Notes under the pieces: generated by a model | Seen by the model: the letters and a program-made list of their open reading frames with translations, nothing else | What the model was told of the DNA's origin: nothing | Databases searched by the model: none | Assembly (NCBI GenBank): GCA_017849455.1 | Contig: JAFIGX010000003.1 | Span: forward strand, 496,001-560,000 | Source of the DNA: Pseudobacter sp. | GTDB taxonomy: Bacteria > Bacteroidota > Bacteroidia > Chitinophagales > Chitinophagaceae | Length of the DNA stretch: 64,000 nucleotides | Direction of reading: 5' to 3' | In this document: in pieces, positions 15,511-25,184 of the stretch | Numbering within the stretch: position 1 is the first letter of the stretch | Layout of the letters: the number at the start of each line of letters is the position of its first letter | Made by a program: the position numbers and the translations under genes

Positions 15511-18150
15511 ATGACAGCAGAACATCAGCGACTGGCCGTGAACGCCACGAGGAAAATACCATTGGAGCAGTGGGGTCCCTATCTCAGCGAACGCCAATGG
15601 GGCACCGTGCGCGAAGATTATAGCATGAACAATGATGCCTGGAATTATTTTCCCTTCGATCATGCCCACTGCCGGGCCTATCAATGGGGAGAAGACGGAA
15701 TTGCCGGCATCTCCGATTTCTTTCAGAACCTCTGCTTCTCCGTCGCCGTCTGGAACGGAAGAGATCATATACTCAAAGAACGTCTCTTCGGCCTCGGTAA
15801 TTACCAGGGTAACCATGGTGAAGATGTGAAAGAGCTCTACTATCACCTCGATAACCTGCCCACGCATTATTACATGGAGTATTTGTATAAATACCCTCAA
15901 CGGGAATTCCCCTATGCCGCCCTGCTGGAAGAGAACCGCAAACGCACCAAAGAACAACCTGAATACGAAATACTCGATACCGGCGTATTCGACAATGATG
16001 AATACTTCGATGTGCATGTTACATACGCCAAAGAACATTCAAAAGATATCTGTATCAGGATCGAGGTCCGCAACCGCGGCCCGCAGGCCGCCCCCATCAC
16101 GGTTCTTCCGCTACTATGGTTCTACAACCGTTGGAGCTATGACGACAGCATCAAAAAACCAACCATTACCCGCCGTGATAAGAATTCAGTAAAGGCATCA
16201 CATGAACGACTCGGGTCTTATTATTTATACTACCAGCCGGCCGATGATAGTTTCATGACCGATAACGAGACCAATCTCGAGAAAGTGGCTGCCCGACCCA
16301 ATACCACTGTTTTTACCAAAGACGCTTTTCATCAGGCCATCATCCACGGAGAGAACCTTGAACCTTTGAGGAATAAGAAAACAGGTACCCGCTTTGCACC
16401 CGTATATAAATACCGCATCGAAGCCAACGGAGTAAAAACGATCTACCTCCGACTCAGCAATAAGATCCTTGAAAATCCTTTTGCCTCCGGCTTTACCAGT
16501 ATCTTTTCCAACCGTAAGGAAGAAGCAGATGCTTTCTATGCCGCCGTTTTGCGCACCACGCCCGATCCCATGCATGCCGCCATTCAAAGACAGGCGCTGG
16601 CCGGTATGCTCTGGAGCAAACAATATTACCATTTCGATGTGGAGCGATGGCTTACAACAAGCGATGGCATTACACCGGTGAACCCGGGAAAGCTTTCCGG
16701 CCGGAACCACGACTGGAAGCATCTCAAGAACCAGGATATCATTGCCATGCCCGATAAATGGGAGTATCCCTGGTATGCCGCCTGGGATATGGCCTTCCAA
16801 TGCATTCCCATGGCCCTGATCGATCCTACCTTTGCCAAGCACCAGCTCACCCTCATCATGCGCGAATGGTACATGAAACCCGATGGCCAGTTGCCCGCCT
16901 ATGAATGGAATTTTAGTGATGTGAACCCACCCGTACAGGCCTGGGCCGCCCTCCAGGTTTATCGCATCGAAAAAGCCGCCACCGGCAAAGGGGATATCGC
17001 TTTCCTGAAACGCATTTTCCAGAAGCTCATTATCAATTTCACGTGGTGGATCAACCGAAAAGATTCGAATGGTAATAATATGTTCGAAGGAGGCTTCCTG
17101 GGCCTCGATAATATCGGGGTATTCAACCGCAGCAGCGAGCTGCCGGGCGCCATGCAGCTCGAACAGGCCGATGGCACCAGTTGGATGGGCATGTATGCGC
17201 TCAATATGATGGACATGGCCCTCGAGATCGCCATGAAAGACGAAGCCTTTGAAGATACCGCCACCAAATTCTTCGAACATTTCGTGCTGATCGCCGAAGC
17301 CCTGAATGAACAGGGAATGTGGAATGAAGAGGATAAATTCTTTTATGATACCCTTTCCATTGCAGGTGGAACGCCACTGCATTTACGCATACACTCCATC
17401 GTTGGCCTCACTTCCCTGTTCGCTGTTTCCCTGATCGAAAAAAAGATCCTCGATAAACTGGGCGATTTCAAGAAACGTATTTCCTGGTTCGAGAATTATC
17501 GCCTCAAAAATGGACGATACTGGCCGAATGAAGAAAGAAAGGAGGGGGACAAGATCCTGCTGTCGCTGGTGCCCAGGGAAAGACTGGTATACCTGCTGCA
17601 AAGAGTGTTGGACGAAGCCCAGTTCCTGTCGCCATTCGGCATCCGCGCACTCTCTAAATACCATGAACAGCATCCTTTCTCTATCCTCATAGAAGGCGTG
17701 GAGCATAAGATACAGTATGATCCCGGTGACAGCACGTCGGACCTGTTTGGAGGGAACTCCAATTGGCGGGGCCCCGTGTGGATGCCCATCAACTATATCA
17801 TCATCCAGTCCATAGCACGGTTTGGAGAATTTTATGGCGATGACCTGCAGGTGGAATACCCAAGCGGGTCGGGCAATAAGATGAACCTCCTGCAGGTGGC
17901 CGATGAGCTGACCGGCCGGCTGGTCGAGTTATTCGAAAAGAACGGAAGTGGCCAGCGGCCCGCATACGGCAGCGCCAATTGGTTCTACCAGCGGCCCGGC
18001 AATGAATATCTCATCCTGTTCTACGAATATTTTCATGGCGATAATGGCAGTGGGCTCGGCGCCTGCCACCAAACAGGGTGGACGGCCCTCGTGGCGGAAC
18101 TGATCCATAGCTTATCCGAAAAACAGGCCCTACCTTTGTCCCATACTTAA
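15511..18150 (+). CDS. MGH1-type glucosidase (GH63-like)
   Basis: An 879-residue cytosolic enzyme of the GH63-type (alpha/alpha)6-barrel glucosidase family. The N-terminus (LSERQWGTVREDYS, NDAWNYFPFDHA, YRWGEDGI-like YQWGEDGI) and the barrel motifs WEYPWYAAWD and EWNFSDVNPP, with a C-terminal YEYFHGDNG and GACHQTGWTALV, match bacterial proteins annotated as glucosidase or mannosylglycerate/glucosylglycerate hydrolase. No signal peptide is present. The exact substrate is undetermined. The stop TAA overlaps the ATG of the next gene (TAATG), so the two are likely coupled. Confidence 0.88.
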   Translation: MTAEHQRLAVNATRKIPLEQWGPYLSERQWGTVREDYSMNNDAWNYFPFDHAHCRAYQWGEDGIAGISDFFQNLCFSVAVWNGRDHILKERLFGLGNYQGNHGEDVKELYYHLDNLPTHYYMEYLYKYPQREFPYAALLEENRKRTKEQPEYEILDTGVFDNDEYFDVHVTYAKEHSKDICIRIEVRNRGPQAAPITVLPLLWFYNRWSYDDSIKKPTITRRDKNSVKASHERLGSYYLYYQPADDSFMTDNETNLEKVAARPNTTVFTKDAFHQAIIHGENLEPLRNKKTGTRFAPVYKYRIEANGVKTIYLRLSNKILENPFASGFTSIFSNRKEEADAFYAAVLRTTPDPMHAAIQRQALAGMLWSKQYYHFDVERWLTTSDGITPVNPGKLSGRNHDWKHLKNQDIIAMPDKWEYPWYAAWDMAFQCIPMALIDPTFAKHQLTLIMREWYMKPDGQLPAYEWNFSDVNPPVQAWAALQVYRIEKAATGKGDIAFLKRIFQKLIINFTWWINRKDSNGNNMFEGGFLGLDNIGVFNRSSELPGAMQLEQADGTSWMGMYALNMMDMALEIAMKDEAFEDTATKFFEHFVLIAEALNEQGMWNEEDKFFYDTLSIAGGTPLHLRIHSIVGLTSLFAVSLIEKKILDKLGDFKKRISWFENYRLKNGRYWPNEERKEGDKILLSLVPRERLVYLLQRVLDEAQFLSPFGIRALSKYHEQHPFSILIEGVEHKIQYDPGDSTSDLFGGNSNWRGPVWMPINYIIIQSIARFGEFYGDDLQVEYPSGSGNKMNLLQVADELTGRLVELFEKNGSGQRPAYGSANWFYQRPGNEYLILFYEYFHGDNGSGLGACHQTGWTALVAELIHSLSEKQALPLSHT
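18131..18138 (+). promoter_or_regulatory. Possible internal -7 element (TACCTTTG)
   Basis: An exact TAnnTTTG inside the last codons of the glucosidase gene, 11 bases before the ATG of the carbon-nitrogen hydrolase. It could give that gene a separate short-leader transcript. Confidence 0.35.
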
Positions 18151-18977
18151 TGCATACAGGGCCCATGTCATCAATTATCATAACCACCATCCAGACCAGC
18201 CTTCACTGGGAAGACAAGTCAGCCAATCTCCGCATGCTGGAAGAAAAGATCAATGGCATCCGGGAGAAGACGAACATTGTGGTGCTCCCGGAAATGTTCA
18301 GTACCGGCTTCAGTATGAATGCTGCTTCTCTCGCAGAAAAGATGGACGGAGAAACGGTTGCCTGGATGAAAGGGATAGCGTCCGCTAAAAAGATCATTCT
18401 CACCGGCAGCCTGATCATTGAAGACCAGGGCCAGTATTTCAACCGCCTGCTATGGGTCTTGCCCAATGGTCAAACCGGCCATTATGATAAAAGACACCTG
18501 TTCGGCTATGCCGGCGAGAACGAGTATTATACGGCAGGGAACAAAAGACTGATCGCCTCCGTGAACGGATGGAAGATCAACCTGCTCATCTGTTATGACC
18601 TGCGTTTCCCGGTATGGGCGAGGCAACAGCTATCCACAACCGAAAGTACAAATGCCATCCCCACTCCTGAATACGACCTGATCATCTATGTGGCCAACTG
18701 GCCCGAACGCCGCATTCATGCCTGGAAGACCTTATTGCAGGCCCGTGCGATCGAAAACCAATCTTATGTGGTTGGAGTGAACAGGACGGGTACCGACGGA
18801 AAAGATATTTATTATAGTGGAGATAGTATGATCATTGATCCCCTGGGAGAAGTATTATATACCAGGGCGCACGAAGAGGATATTTTCACGATCACATTGC
18901 AAAAGGAAAAGCTGGAAGAGGTACGTCATAAACTTCCTTTCCTCCAGGATGCCGACGATTTCATCATCGAATTGTAG
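18150..18977 (+). CDS. Carbon-nitrogen hydrolase, YafV/omega-amidase-like
   Basis: A nitrilase-superfamily enzyme of 270-275 residues with the complete Glu-Lys-Cys triad: VLPEMFSTGFS, HYDKRHLF and LLICYDLRFPVW. The last motif and overall length match the YafV/Nit2-type omega-amidases, which hydrolyse 2-oxoglutaramate or 2-oxosuccinamate in methionine salvage and glutamine transamination. The ATG at 18150 overlaps the preceding stop; ATG 18165 (MSSIIITTIQTS) fits homologues slightly better. It converges on the S41 peptidase gene with only 5 bases between. Confidence 0.88.
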   Translation: MHTGPMSSIIITTIQTSLHWEDKSANLRMLEEKINGIREKTNIVVLPEMFSTGFSMNAASLAEKMDGETVAWMKGIASAKKIILTGSLIIEDQGQYFNRLLWVLPNGQTGHYDKRHLFGYAGENEYYTAGNKRLIASVNGWKINLLICYDLRFPVWARQQLSTTESTNAIPTPEYDLIIYVANWPERRIHAWKTLLQARAIENQSYVVGVNRTGTDGKDIYYSGDSMIIDPLGEVLYTRAHEEDIFTITLQKEKLEEVRHKLPFLQDADDFIIEL

Positions 18978-18982
18978 CGGGC

Positions 18983-20497
18983 CTATTGTTTTACCATTCC
19001 ATTCTTTTGCAGGATCATTTTTCGCACGGTATCCACTTTCGGATCTATGCCTCTGCGAATGGATTCTGCTGATGGAGGCACCATGATATCAGGCATCACA
19101 CCTCTCCCTTCCCTGACCAGTGAACTGTCCATCACCAGTCTGAACTTCGGCAAACGGAAGCGGAGCCTGGTACGCGGCAGGGTAACATCCGGGATCATCC
19201 ATGCCGTATTTCCATAAGCGCCTCCACCTGTTTCCTCTCCGATCACTTTCACATTGGGTTGCCCCTGCAATACTTTTACGAACAGCGTAGTGGCCGAAAA
19301 GGAATTGCCACCAATGAGGATGTATACATCCCCATCGAAGTGAAAGCGTTTTTTGGGTTTGAAATAATGGCGCTCGAAATAGCCCAGGTGATAATATCCA
19401 TCGCTTTTTTTCCTGGTCACGAACTGCGTCAGCAACCAGTAGAGGGGCTGCATTTCGATATGTTTGCCATAGTGGCTCGACCGCCGGACGGCGTATAAAG
19501 AATCGGCCAGCTTGAATTTCTTATCGGCCAGGTAGCGTGTGAGCAGGGTGGAATTGCTGGCATCGCCGCCTCCATTGCCTCTTACATCCACTACCAGGTG
19601 CCGGATATTGTTCTTCTTCAGTACCCGGAAAGTGCGGCGGAAAAATGATTTCAGGCTCTGTCCCCTGGAGAAAGTATTGACGGTCATATAAGCCGAATGA
19701 AGGGTGGTATCTATCTGCACATTGCGGCTTCCCCGCAGCACTACCGTGCGCGGCTCTTCTTTCTCCGGCTTACGGGGCCGGGTAGCCGATGGCGCCTGCC
19801 TGCTACGGGAAGTATCTGGCGGGGGCTCGAAGATAGGGACCACGGCTTGCTTTTCCTGCCTGTCCGTATCTATATAATTGACGGTGAAATGATCAGAAAG
19901 GCCGAAAACATTACGGTAGATATTTCCGAAAGTGCCGCGATTGCTGAGGGTCTGGTACTTACCATTGAGGATATGGCCGTCCCCGGCCAGGAAACTGAAT
20001 AATGTATCCGTGATCTGGCGGGTGCTTCGTCCATTGATGGCTGTTATAACTGTACCACGGCGCAGCACGAGGTCTTTACGGTTGAGATTGGCGACAACGG
20101 CCATGGAATCGGGCCATACTTTGAGACTGAGGGGGAAAACCGGCTGCCGGAGCGTGTCGAGATAATGACTGTATCTTTTGGAGAACTTCACGGTGGTATG
20201 CCCGCAGTGGATCCGGCTGGTGACCTGCGAAAGGATATTCCTGAACTGCACTTCATCCATCGAATCGTTCAGCCTGGCGAATCCCTGGTCGAAATAGAGG
20301 TCCATGCTGTCTTTGGGAGTGAACCAGTAAAGGCTGGGATGCGATTCTTCCAAGATATGCCGGAAAAGCTGGTAATCGGATCGCAGGTCCGCAACAGTAA
20401 ATTGCTGTTTTGGGTTGAATGCATGGCGCGATGAGGAGCAGCCTATGGTGATCATGGCGCTGAGCACAACAATGCTGAAGGAGATCGGCTGCCTCAT
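18983..20497 (-). CDS. S41 family peptidase, lipoprotein
   Basis: 504 residues. Starting at ATG 20497, the N-terminus is a lipoprotein signal (PISFSIVVLSAMITIGCSSS), so the enzyme should be anchored in the envelope. A PDZ-like central part carries RGTVITAINGRS, and the C-terminal S41 (tail-specific protease) domain contains VVDVRGNGGGDASNS and GGNSFSATTLFV, where the second Ser is the expected nucleophile. It resembles Bacteroidota S41 proteins of unknown substrate. The frame extends upstream into thiL, but the lipobox decides this start. Confidence 0.88.
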   Translation of the reverse strand: MRQPISFSIVVLSAMITIGCSSSRHAFNPKQQFTVADLRSDYQLFRHILEESHPSLYWFTPKDSMDLYFDQGFARLNDSMDEVQFRNILSQVTSRIHCGHTTVKFSKRYSHYLDTLRQPVFPLSLKVWPDSMAVVANLNRKDLVLRRGTVITAINGRSTRQITDTLFSFLAGDGHILNGKYQTLSNRGTFGNIYRNVFGLSDHFTVNYIDTDRQEKQAVVPIFEPPPDTSRSRQAPSATRPRKPEKEEPRTVVLRGSRNVQIDTTLHSAYMTVNTFSRGQSLKSFFRRTFRVLKKNNIRHLVVDVRGNGGGDASNSTLLTRYLADKKFKLADSLYAVRRSSHYGKHIEMQPLYWLLTQFVTRKKSDGYYHLGYFERHYFKPKKRFHFDGDVYILIGGNSFSATTLFVKVLQGQPNVKVIGEETGGGAYGNTAWMIPDVTLPRTRLRFRLPKFRLVMDSSLVREGRGVMPDIMVPPSAESIRRGIDPKVDTVRKMILQKNGMVKQ

Positions 20498-20507
20498 GCG
20501 GATCCTC

Positions 20508-21551
20508 TTAACCACGGGTGTTTTTGAATGCGTTCCAGCCCTGTGCCGTAATGGGATATGTGTTGCCTCCTTTGGTGATGATACTTGCATTGTCCGCTGC
20601 TTCAGTCATATAACCGATCACGCTGATCTGTTCATTAAGAACGAGTTTTTCATGATCTGATTGTGGGAGGGTGAACAGTAATTCATAGTCCTCCCCGCCG
20701 CTGAGCGCGCAGGCCGTTGGGTCTATTTCGAATTTGAAAGCGGCCCGCCGCATTTCTTCGGCAACCGGGATCTTTTCTTCATAGAGCCGGCAGCCCAAAC
20801 CGCTCTCCTGGCAGATATGCAGGATCTCGGAACTGAGCCCGTCGCTGATGTCGATCATGGAAGTGGGCCTGATATTGTTCTGCGCGAAGAACTCGATGAT
20901 ATCTTTCCTGGCTTCCGGCTTCAGCAACCGGCCGATCACATAGGATTCACCTTCGAGATCAGGCTGGATATTGGGGTTTTCGAGATAGATCTTTTTTTCC
21001 CTTTCCAAAAAGAGCAATCCCACATAGGCAGCGCCCAGGTCGCCGCTGCAGCAGAGCAGGTCGCCCTTTTGGGCAGTGCTCCTTTTCACATAAGTATCGG
21101 GGGTCACTTCTCCGATGGCGGTTACGGAGATGATAAAACCTTTTTGGGATGAACAGGTATCGCCACCAACCAGGTCGACCCCATATTTCGAGCAGGCAGC
21201 ATAGACGCCTTCATAGAATTCATCGAGCGCTTCCACACTGAACCGGTTGCTGAGGCCAAGGCTGATGGTGATCTGTGTGGGCGTGGCATTCATGGCATAC
21301 ACATCGCTCAGGTTGATCACAACGGATTTATAACCGAGATGTTTCAGTGGCGTGTACATCAGGTCGAAATGTACTCCTTCTATGAGCATATCGGTGGTGA
21401 CCACTGTCTGCTTGCCGAAATGATCGATCACTGCGGCATCATCACCCACGCCAACAATAGAAGAGGCGTTCTGCAGCTCTATGTTCCTGGTGAGGTGTTG
21501 GATCAGCCCGAACTCTCCGAGATCAGCTACTTCTGTTCTTTGATCGCTCAT
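20508..21551 (-). CDS. thiL: Thiamine-phosphate kinase ThiL
   Basis: ThiL, 347 residues, phosphorylates thiamine monophosphate to the active cofactor TPP. Seen: GEFGLIQHL at the N-terminus, GVGDDAAV (nucleotide/metal loop), TTDMLIEGVHFD, NLSDVYAMNATP, VGGDTCSS, and DISDGLSSEI; together these are diagnostic of the PurM-like ThiL family. It is upstream of the S41 peptidase gene with a 10-base gap and follows the inositol monophosphatase by 8 bases, so the three leftward genes may form one transcript. No TPP riboswitch was found nearby. Confidence 0.95.
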   Translation of the reverse strand: MSDQRTEVADLGEFGLIQHLTRNIELQNASSIVGVGDDAAVIDHFGKQTVVTTDMLIEGVHFDLMYTPLKHLGYKSVVINLSDVYAMNATPTQITISLGLSNRFSVEALDEFYEGVYAACSKYGVDLVGGDTCSSQKGFIISVTAIGEVTPDTYVKRSTAQKGDLLCCSGDLGAAYVGLLFLEREKKIYLENPNIQPDLEGESYVIGRLLKPEARKDIIEFFAQNNIRPTSMIDISDGLSSEILHICQESGLGCRLYEEKIPVAEEMRRAAFKFEIDPTACALSGGEDYELLFTLPQSDHEKLVLNEQISVIGYMTEAADNASIITKGGNTYPITAQGWNAFKNTRG

Positions 21552-21559
21552 GATATTTA

Positions 21560-22336
21560 TCAGATTTTATCGTTTATCCATTGTAACATTTCCGCATGGA
21601 TCTTACCGTTGGTGGCGAGAATATGCGGCTGGAAGGGTGAGTAATAAGTACCGGCGAAATCGGTGACCTTGCCACCGGCCTCTTCCACGATCAGGAAACC
21701 TGCGGCACTGTCCCAGGCCTGCAATTTGTGCTCATAAAAACCATCGAACCTTCCGGCTGCCACCCAGCAAAGGTCCATGGCAGCAGAGCCCAGCCGGCGT
21801 ACGGGGACCCCTTTCCTGATAAAACGCTCGAAGCATTCGAGCGGTCCGTTCGGCATATCCAGATAGGTGTAGGGGAAACCAGTTACCAGGCAACTTTTGA
21901 TCACTTCGGTTTGTGCGCTGACCTGGATCGGTTCACCATTGAGCATGGCCCCTTTTCCGGCTTCAGCAAAATAGAATTCCTTGAGGAAAGGATTGAAAAC
22001 GGCGCCCATCAGCATTTTGCCATTATGCTCCAGCCCGATCGATACACAGCAGATCGGGATGCCGTGGGCGTAGTTGACGGTCCCGTCGATAGGGTCGATG
22101 ATCCATTTATACTCACTGTCCATGGCGATCTCACCAGCTTCCTCACTCAGGATGAAATGATCGGGGAATTGCTGCCTGATCGTTTCGAGGATCGCTTTTT
22201 CAGAGGCGTGGTCAGCTTCCGTGACGAGGTTATTGATCCCTTCCTTATTACTGATCCGGAGGTCTTTGTTGTTGAAATAATATTGTAACACCTTAGCGCC
22301 GGCTTCCGTGGCATTGAGTAATGTTTCTTTGTGCAT
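21560..22336 (-). CDS. Inositol monophosphatase family protein
   Basis: A 258-residue member of the Li+-sensitive, Mg-dependent phosphatase family. Metal and catalytic motifs are present: EEAG (ILSEEAGE), WIIDPIDGTVNYAHG, and the C-terminal WDSAAGFLIVEEAGG. The frame runs 74 codons further upstream, but ATG 22336 is right because a TATCTTTG promoter element lies only 4 bases before it and homologues begin there. It could act on inositol phosphates or as a PAP phosphatase; the sequence does not decide. Confidence 0.93.
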   Translation of the reverse strand: MHKETLLNATEAGAKVLQYYFNNKDLRISNKEGINNLVTEADHASEKAILETIRQQFPDHFILSEEAGEIAMDSEYKWIIDPIDGTVNYAHGIPICCVSIGLEHNGKMLMGAVFNPFLKEFYFAEAGKGAMLNGEPIQVSAQTEVIKSCLVTGFPYTYLDMPNGPLECFERFIRKGVPVRRLGSAAMDLCWVAAGRFDGFYEHKLQAWDSAAGFLIVEEAGGKVTDFAGTYYSPFQPHILATNGKIHAEMLQWINDKI

Positions 22337-22340
22337 GGGG

Positions 22341-22348
22341 CAAAGATA
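22341..22348 (-). promoter_or_regulatory. -7 element (TATCTTTG) for the inositol monophosphatase gene
   Basis: An exact TAnnTTTG ending 4 bases from the ATG at 22336; it implies a leaderless mRNA and fixes the start codon. Confidence 0.6.
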
Positions 22349-22408
22349 AGCATGTAAAAGGTATAAGACTTGTCTCTTATCGGCCTGAAACTTTATATTC
22401 GTAGTATC

Positions 22409-23578
22409 ATGGATCTGTCGATCATTATTGTCAATTATAATGTTAAATATTTCCTGGAGCAATGCCTGTGCTCTGTTAAAAAAGCTATCGATGCTTTTGA
22501 GGCGGCGAAGGCGGGCGGGAACGGGCCGGCTGTAGAAGTGATCGTGGTCGACAATCAATCCACGGATGGCAGCATAGCATATCTACAGCCTGTGTTCCCA
22601 TTTGTCAGGTTCATCGTCAATAGCACGAATGAAGGGTTTTCCAAAGCCAATAACCTGGCCCTGGGGGAATGCAGGGGCGAATTCGTGTTATTCCTCAATC
22701 CCGATACCATCCTTCCGGAAGATTGTTTTCAAAAATGCCTGGAGTTCATACGCTCGCATCCCGATGCCGGCGCCGTAGGCGCCAGGATGATCGATGGCAG
22801 TGGTCAATATCTCCAGGAATCCAAAAGAGGATTCCCGTCACCCTGGGTCTCTTTCTGCAAAATGACCGGTCTCACGAAAACGTTTCCCCATTCCCGTTTT
22901 TTTGGAGGATACTATCTGGGCCATCTGCCCGAAGATCAGAACAATGTGGTAGACGTGCTGGCCGGCGCTTTTATGCTGGTGAGAAGATCAGTGCTTGAAC
23001 AGACCGGCGGGTTCGATGAACAATTCTTCATGTATGCCGAAGATATCGATCTCAGTTATCGCATACAACTGGCCGGATTCAGGAACTATTATTTTGCCGG
23101 AAGCACTATTCTGCATTTCAAGGGAGAAAGCACGAATAAGGATGAACGTTATATAAAATTGTTTTATGAGGCCATGATCCTTTTTGTACGGAAGCATTTT
23201 AAAGGCGGGGTATCGTGGTTATACGTGAAGCTGCTGGAATTAGCTATCCGCGCAAAGGCGGGCCTGCACAGGAGAGCGATCGGCCGGGATACTTTGCCGG
23301 AGCATAAAATTTCCCTCCTGATAGTTGGTGAACCACAGCAGACCGAACCTGTAGAAAAATTGCTGCAAGTCCGGTCGGCTATTAATATCGTACAGGACAA
23401 CAAGCACGCAACCCACCTTTTGTTTTGTGAGGGGGCCGGCCTGCCGTTCAAAAGCATCATCGAAAGATTGGGCCGCGATGTACCGGCGCAAACATCACTT
23501 ATTCACGGAAGCAGTACTGGAAGCATGGTGGGCAGTCACTCGAAGGAGCGCCAGGGAATGGCTATCGCATTGAAATAA
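22409..23578 (+). CDS. Glycosyltransferase family 2
   Basis: 389 residues. The GT-A domain (MDLSIIIVNYNVKYFLEQCL, VVDNQSTDGS, FLNPDTILPEDC as the DxD region, LAGAFMLVRR, GGFDEQFFMYAEDIDLSYR) matches rhamnosyl/dTDP-sugar-type transferases of surface polysaccharide synthesis. After about residue 280 comes an additional alpha/beta segment (KISLLIVGEPQQ..THLLFCEGAG) seen in some Bacteroidota GT2 proteins and of unknown role. The start at 22409 is chosen because an extension to 22370 adds non-homologous residues. It is divergent from the monophosphatase gene. Confidence 0.9.
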   Translation: MDLSIIIVNYNVKYFLEQCLCSVKKAIDAFEAAKAGGNGPAVEVIVVDNQSTDGSIAYLQPVFPFVRFIVNSTNEGFSKANNLALGECRGEFVLFLNPDTILPEDCFQKCLEFIRSHPDAGAVGARMIDGSGQYLQESKRGFPSPWVSFCKMTGLTKTFPHSRFFGGYYLGHLPEDQNNVVDVLAGAFMLVRRSVLEQTGGFDEQFFMYAEDIDLSYRIQLAGFRNYYFAGSTILHFKGESTNKDERYIKLFYEAMILFVRKHFKGGVSWLYVKLLELAIRAKAGLHRRAIGRDTLPEHKISLLIVGEPQQTEPVEKLLQVRSAINIVQDNKHATHLLFCEGAGLPFKSIIERLGRDVPAQTSLIHGSSTGSMVGSHSKERQGMAIALK

Positions 23579-23605
23579 TAAGGTATCCATTTGTTTTTAA
23601 TCCCT

Positions 23606-23613
23606 TAATTTTG
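23606..23613 (+). promoter_or_regulatory. -7 element (TAATTTTG) for the GH3-like gene
   Basis: An exact TAnnTTTG match; it overlaps an in-frame TTG at 23611, arguing that translation starts at the ATG at 23644 instead. Confidence 0.4.
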
Positions 23614-23643
23614 AATTTGCCTGACCTAACCGGGCATTACCGA

Positions 23644-25161
23644 ATGGCGTTAATTGAAATCTCCTTACCCCGGTCTATTGCGAAAGCTTTGCGATTGCCT
23701 GCCCGGTCGTCTAAACGACAACAGATCAGGGTATTAAAGAAGTTATTGAAAAAAGCCCGGTTTACGGAATTCGGACAAGCATACCGGTTTGATGAAATTC
23801 TCCTAAGCAAACATGCCGGTAAAAAATTCCAGCAGCAGGTCCCCATTTATGATTATAACAAGATCTACCATGAATGGTGGCACAAGACCCTCGAAGGTAA
23901 ACCCGATATCTGCTGGCCCGGCAAGATCAAATTCTTTGCCCTCAGCTCCGGCACTTCCGAATCAGCCAGCAAATACATTCCCATCACCAATGACCTGATG
24001 CGCGGCAACCGCATCGTGATGATCAAACAGATGCTCACCCTGCGTACCTATCATGATATACCAGTGAAAAGCATCGGTAAGGGATGGCTCATGCTCGGTG
24101 GCAGCACTGACCTGCAGAAAGGGCCCGGCTATTATGCCGGCGACCTGAGCGGCATCACTGCGAAGAAAGTTCCGTTCTGGTTCTCTCCATTCTATAAACC
24201 GGGGAAAAAGATCGCGCGTACGAAGGACTGGAATAAAAAGATCGAGGCCATCGTGGCAGAAGCGCCCAACTGGGATATCGGCTTCGTGGTAGGTGTTCCT
24301 GCCTGGATCCAGATGTGCATGGAAAAGATCATCGAACGCTATAACCTCAATACTATTCATGATATGTGGCCTAACCTCGCTTTTTTTGTACATGGCGGGG
24401 TATCCTTCGAACCCTATAAAAAAGGATTCGAAAAACTGGTGGCCAAACCACTTACCTACATCGAGACCTATCTCGCTTCCGAAGGATTCGTCGCTTACCA
24501 GGACCGCCAATATGCCAGGGGTATGCGGCTGGCGCTCAGCGATCATATCTTCTTTGAGTTCATTCCCTTCAACGATACCAATTTCGATGCAGATGGCAAC
24601 GTGAGCGAAAACCCGGAAGTATTGATGATCCATGAAGTGGAGGAAGGCAAGGATTATGCGATCCTGCTCAGCACCACAGCAGGCGCCTGGCGCTACCTGA
24701 TCGGCGACACCATCCGTTTTGTGGACAAGGAACGGTCGGAGATCGTGATCACCGGCCGCACCAAACACTTCCTCAGCCTGGTGGGAGAACACCTCAGCGT
24801 CGACAATATGAACAAAGCCGTTCAGCTCGTGAGCGATGAGCTGAATATCTGTATCCCCGAGTATACGGTGGCCGGCGTTCCCCATGGATTGTTCTTCGCC
24901 CATCAATGGTGGGTAGCCTGCGATGACAAGACCGATCCCGATCTCCTGCGTCGCAAGATCGATGAAAAACTATGTGAGCTGAACGACGACTATGCCGTCG
25001 AAAGAAAAAGCGCGCTGAAAGAAGTATACCTGACCATCTTACCGGAATCCCGGTTCATGGAATTTTTGCAACACAAAGGAAAGATCGGCGGACAACACAA
25101 ATTTCCGCGGGTCATGAAGGGAAAGATGTATGAGGAATGGACACGCTTCCTGGAACTTTAA
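23644..25161 (+). CDS. GH3-family acyl-adenylating enzyme
   Basis: 505 residues of the GH3 auxin-responsive-promoter family (ANL superfamily), which in plants conjugates amino acids to acyl hormones. In Bacteroidota the family is common and uncharacterised. Visible: SSGTSESASKYIPIT (ATP-binding loop), ETYLASEGFVAYQ, and FVDKERSEIVITGRTKHFLSLVGEHLS near the hinge. A bacterial acyl-amide or acyl-ester synthetase role is inference. The ATG at 23644 is preferred over TTG 23611 because the latter lies in the predicted promoter. The LysE-type exporter starts 23 bases downstream. Confidence 0.88.
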   Translation: MALIEISLPRSIAKALRLPARSSKRQQIRVLKKLLKKARFTEFGQAYRFDEILLSKHAGKKFQQQVPIYDYNKIYHEWWHKTLEGKPDICWPGKIKFFALSSGTSESASKYIPITNDLMRGNRIVMIKQMLTLRTYHDIPVKSIGKGWLMLGGSTDLQKGPGYYAGDLSGITAKKVPFWFSPFYKPGKKIARTKDWNKKIEAIVAEAPNWDIGFVVGVPAWIQMCMEKIIERYNLNTIHDMWPNLAFFVHGGVSFEPYKKGFEKLVAKPLTYIETYLASEGFVAYQDRQYARGMRLALSDHIFFEFIPFNDTNFDADGNVSENPEVLMIHEVEEGKDYAILLSTTAGAWRYLIGDTIRFVDKERSEIVITGRTKHFLSLVGEHLSVDNMNKAVQLVSDELNICIPEYTVAGVPHGLFFAHQWWVACDDKTDPDLLRRKIDEKLCELNDDYAVERKSALKEVYLTILPESRFMEFLQHKGKIGGQHKFPRVMKGKMYEEWTRFLEL

Positions 25162-25184
25162 AAATCATCCCTCTTTTATAACGC

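Noticed and set aside
16225..17382. 385-codon minus-strand frame
   Set aside because: Shadow of the GH63-type glucosidase gene; no start context or homology.
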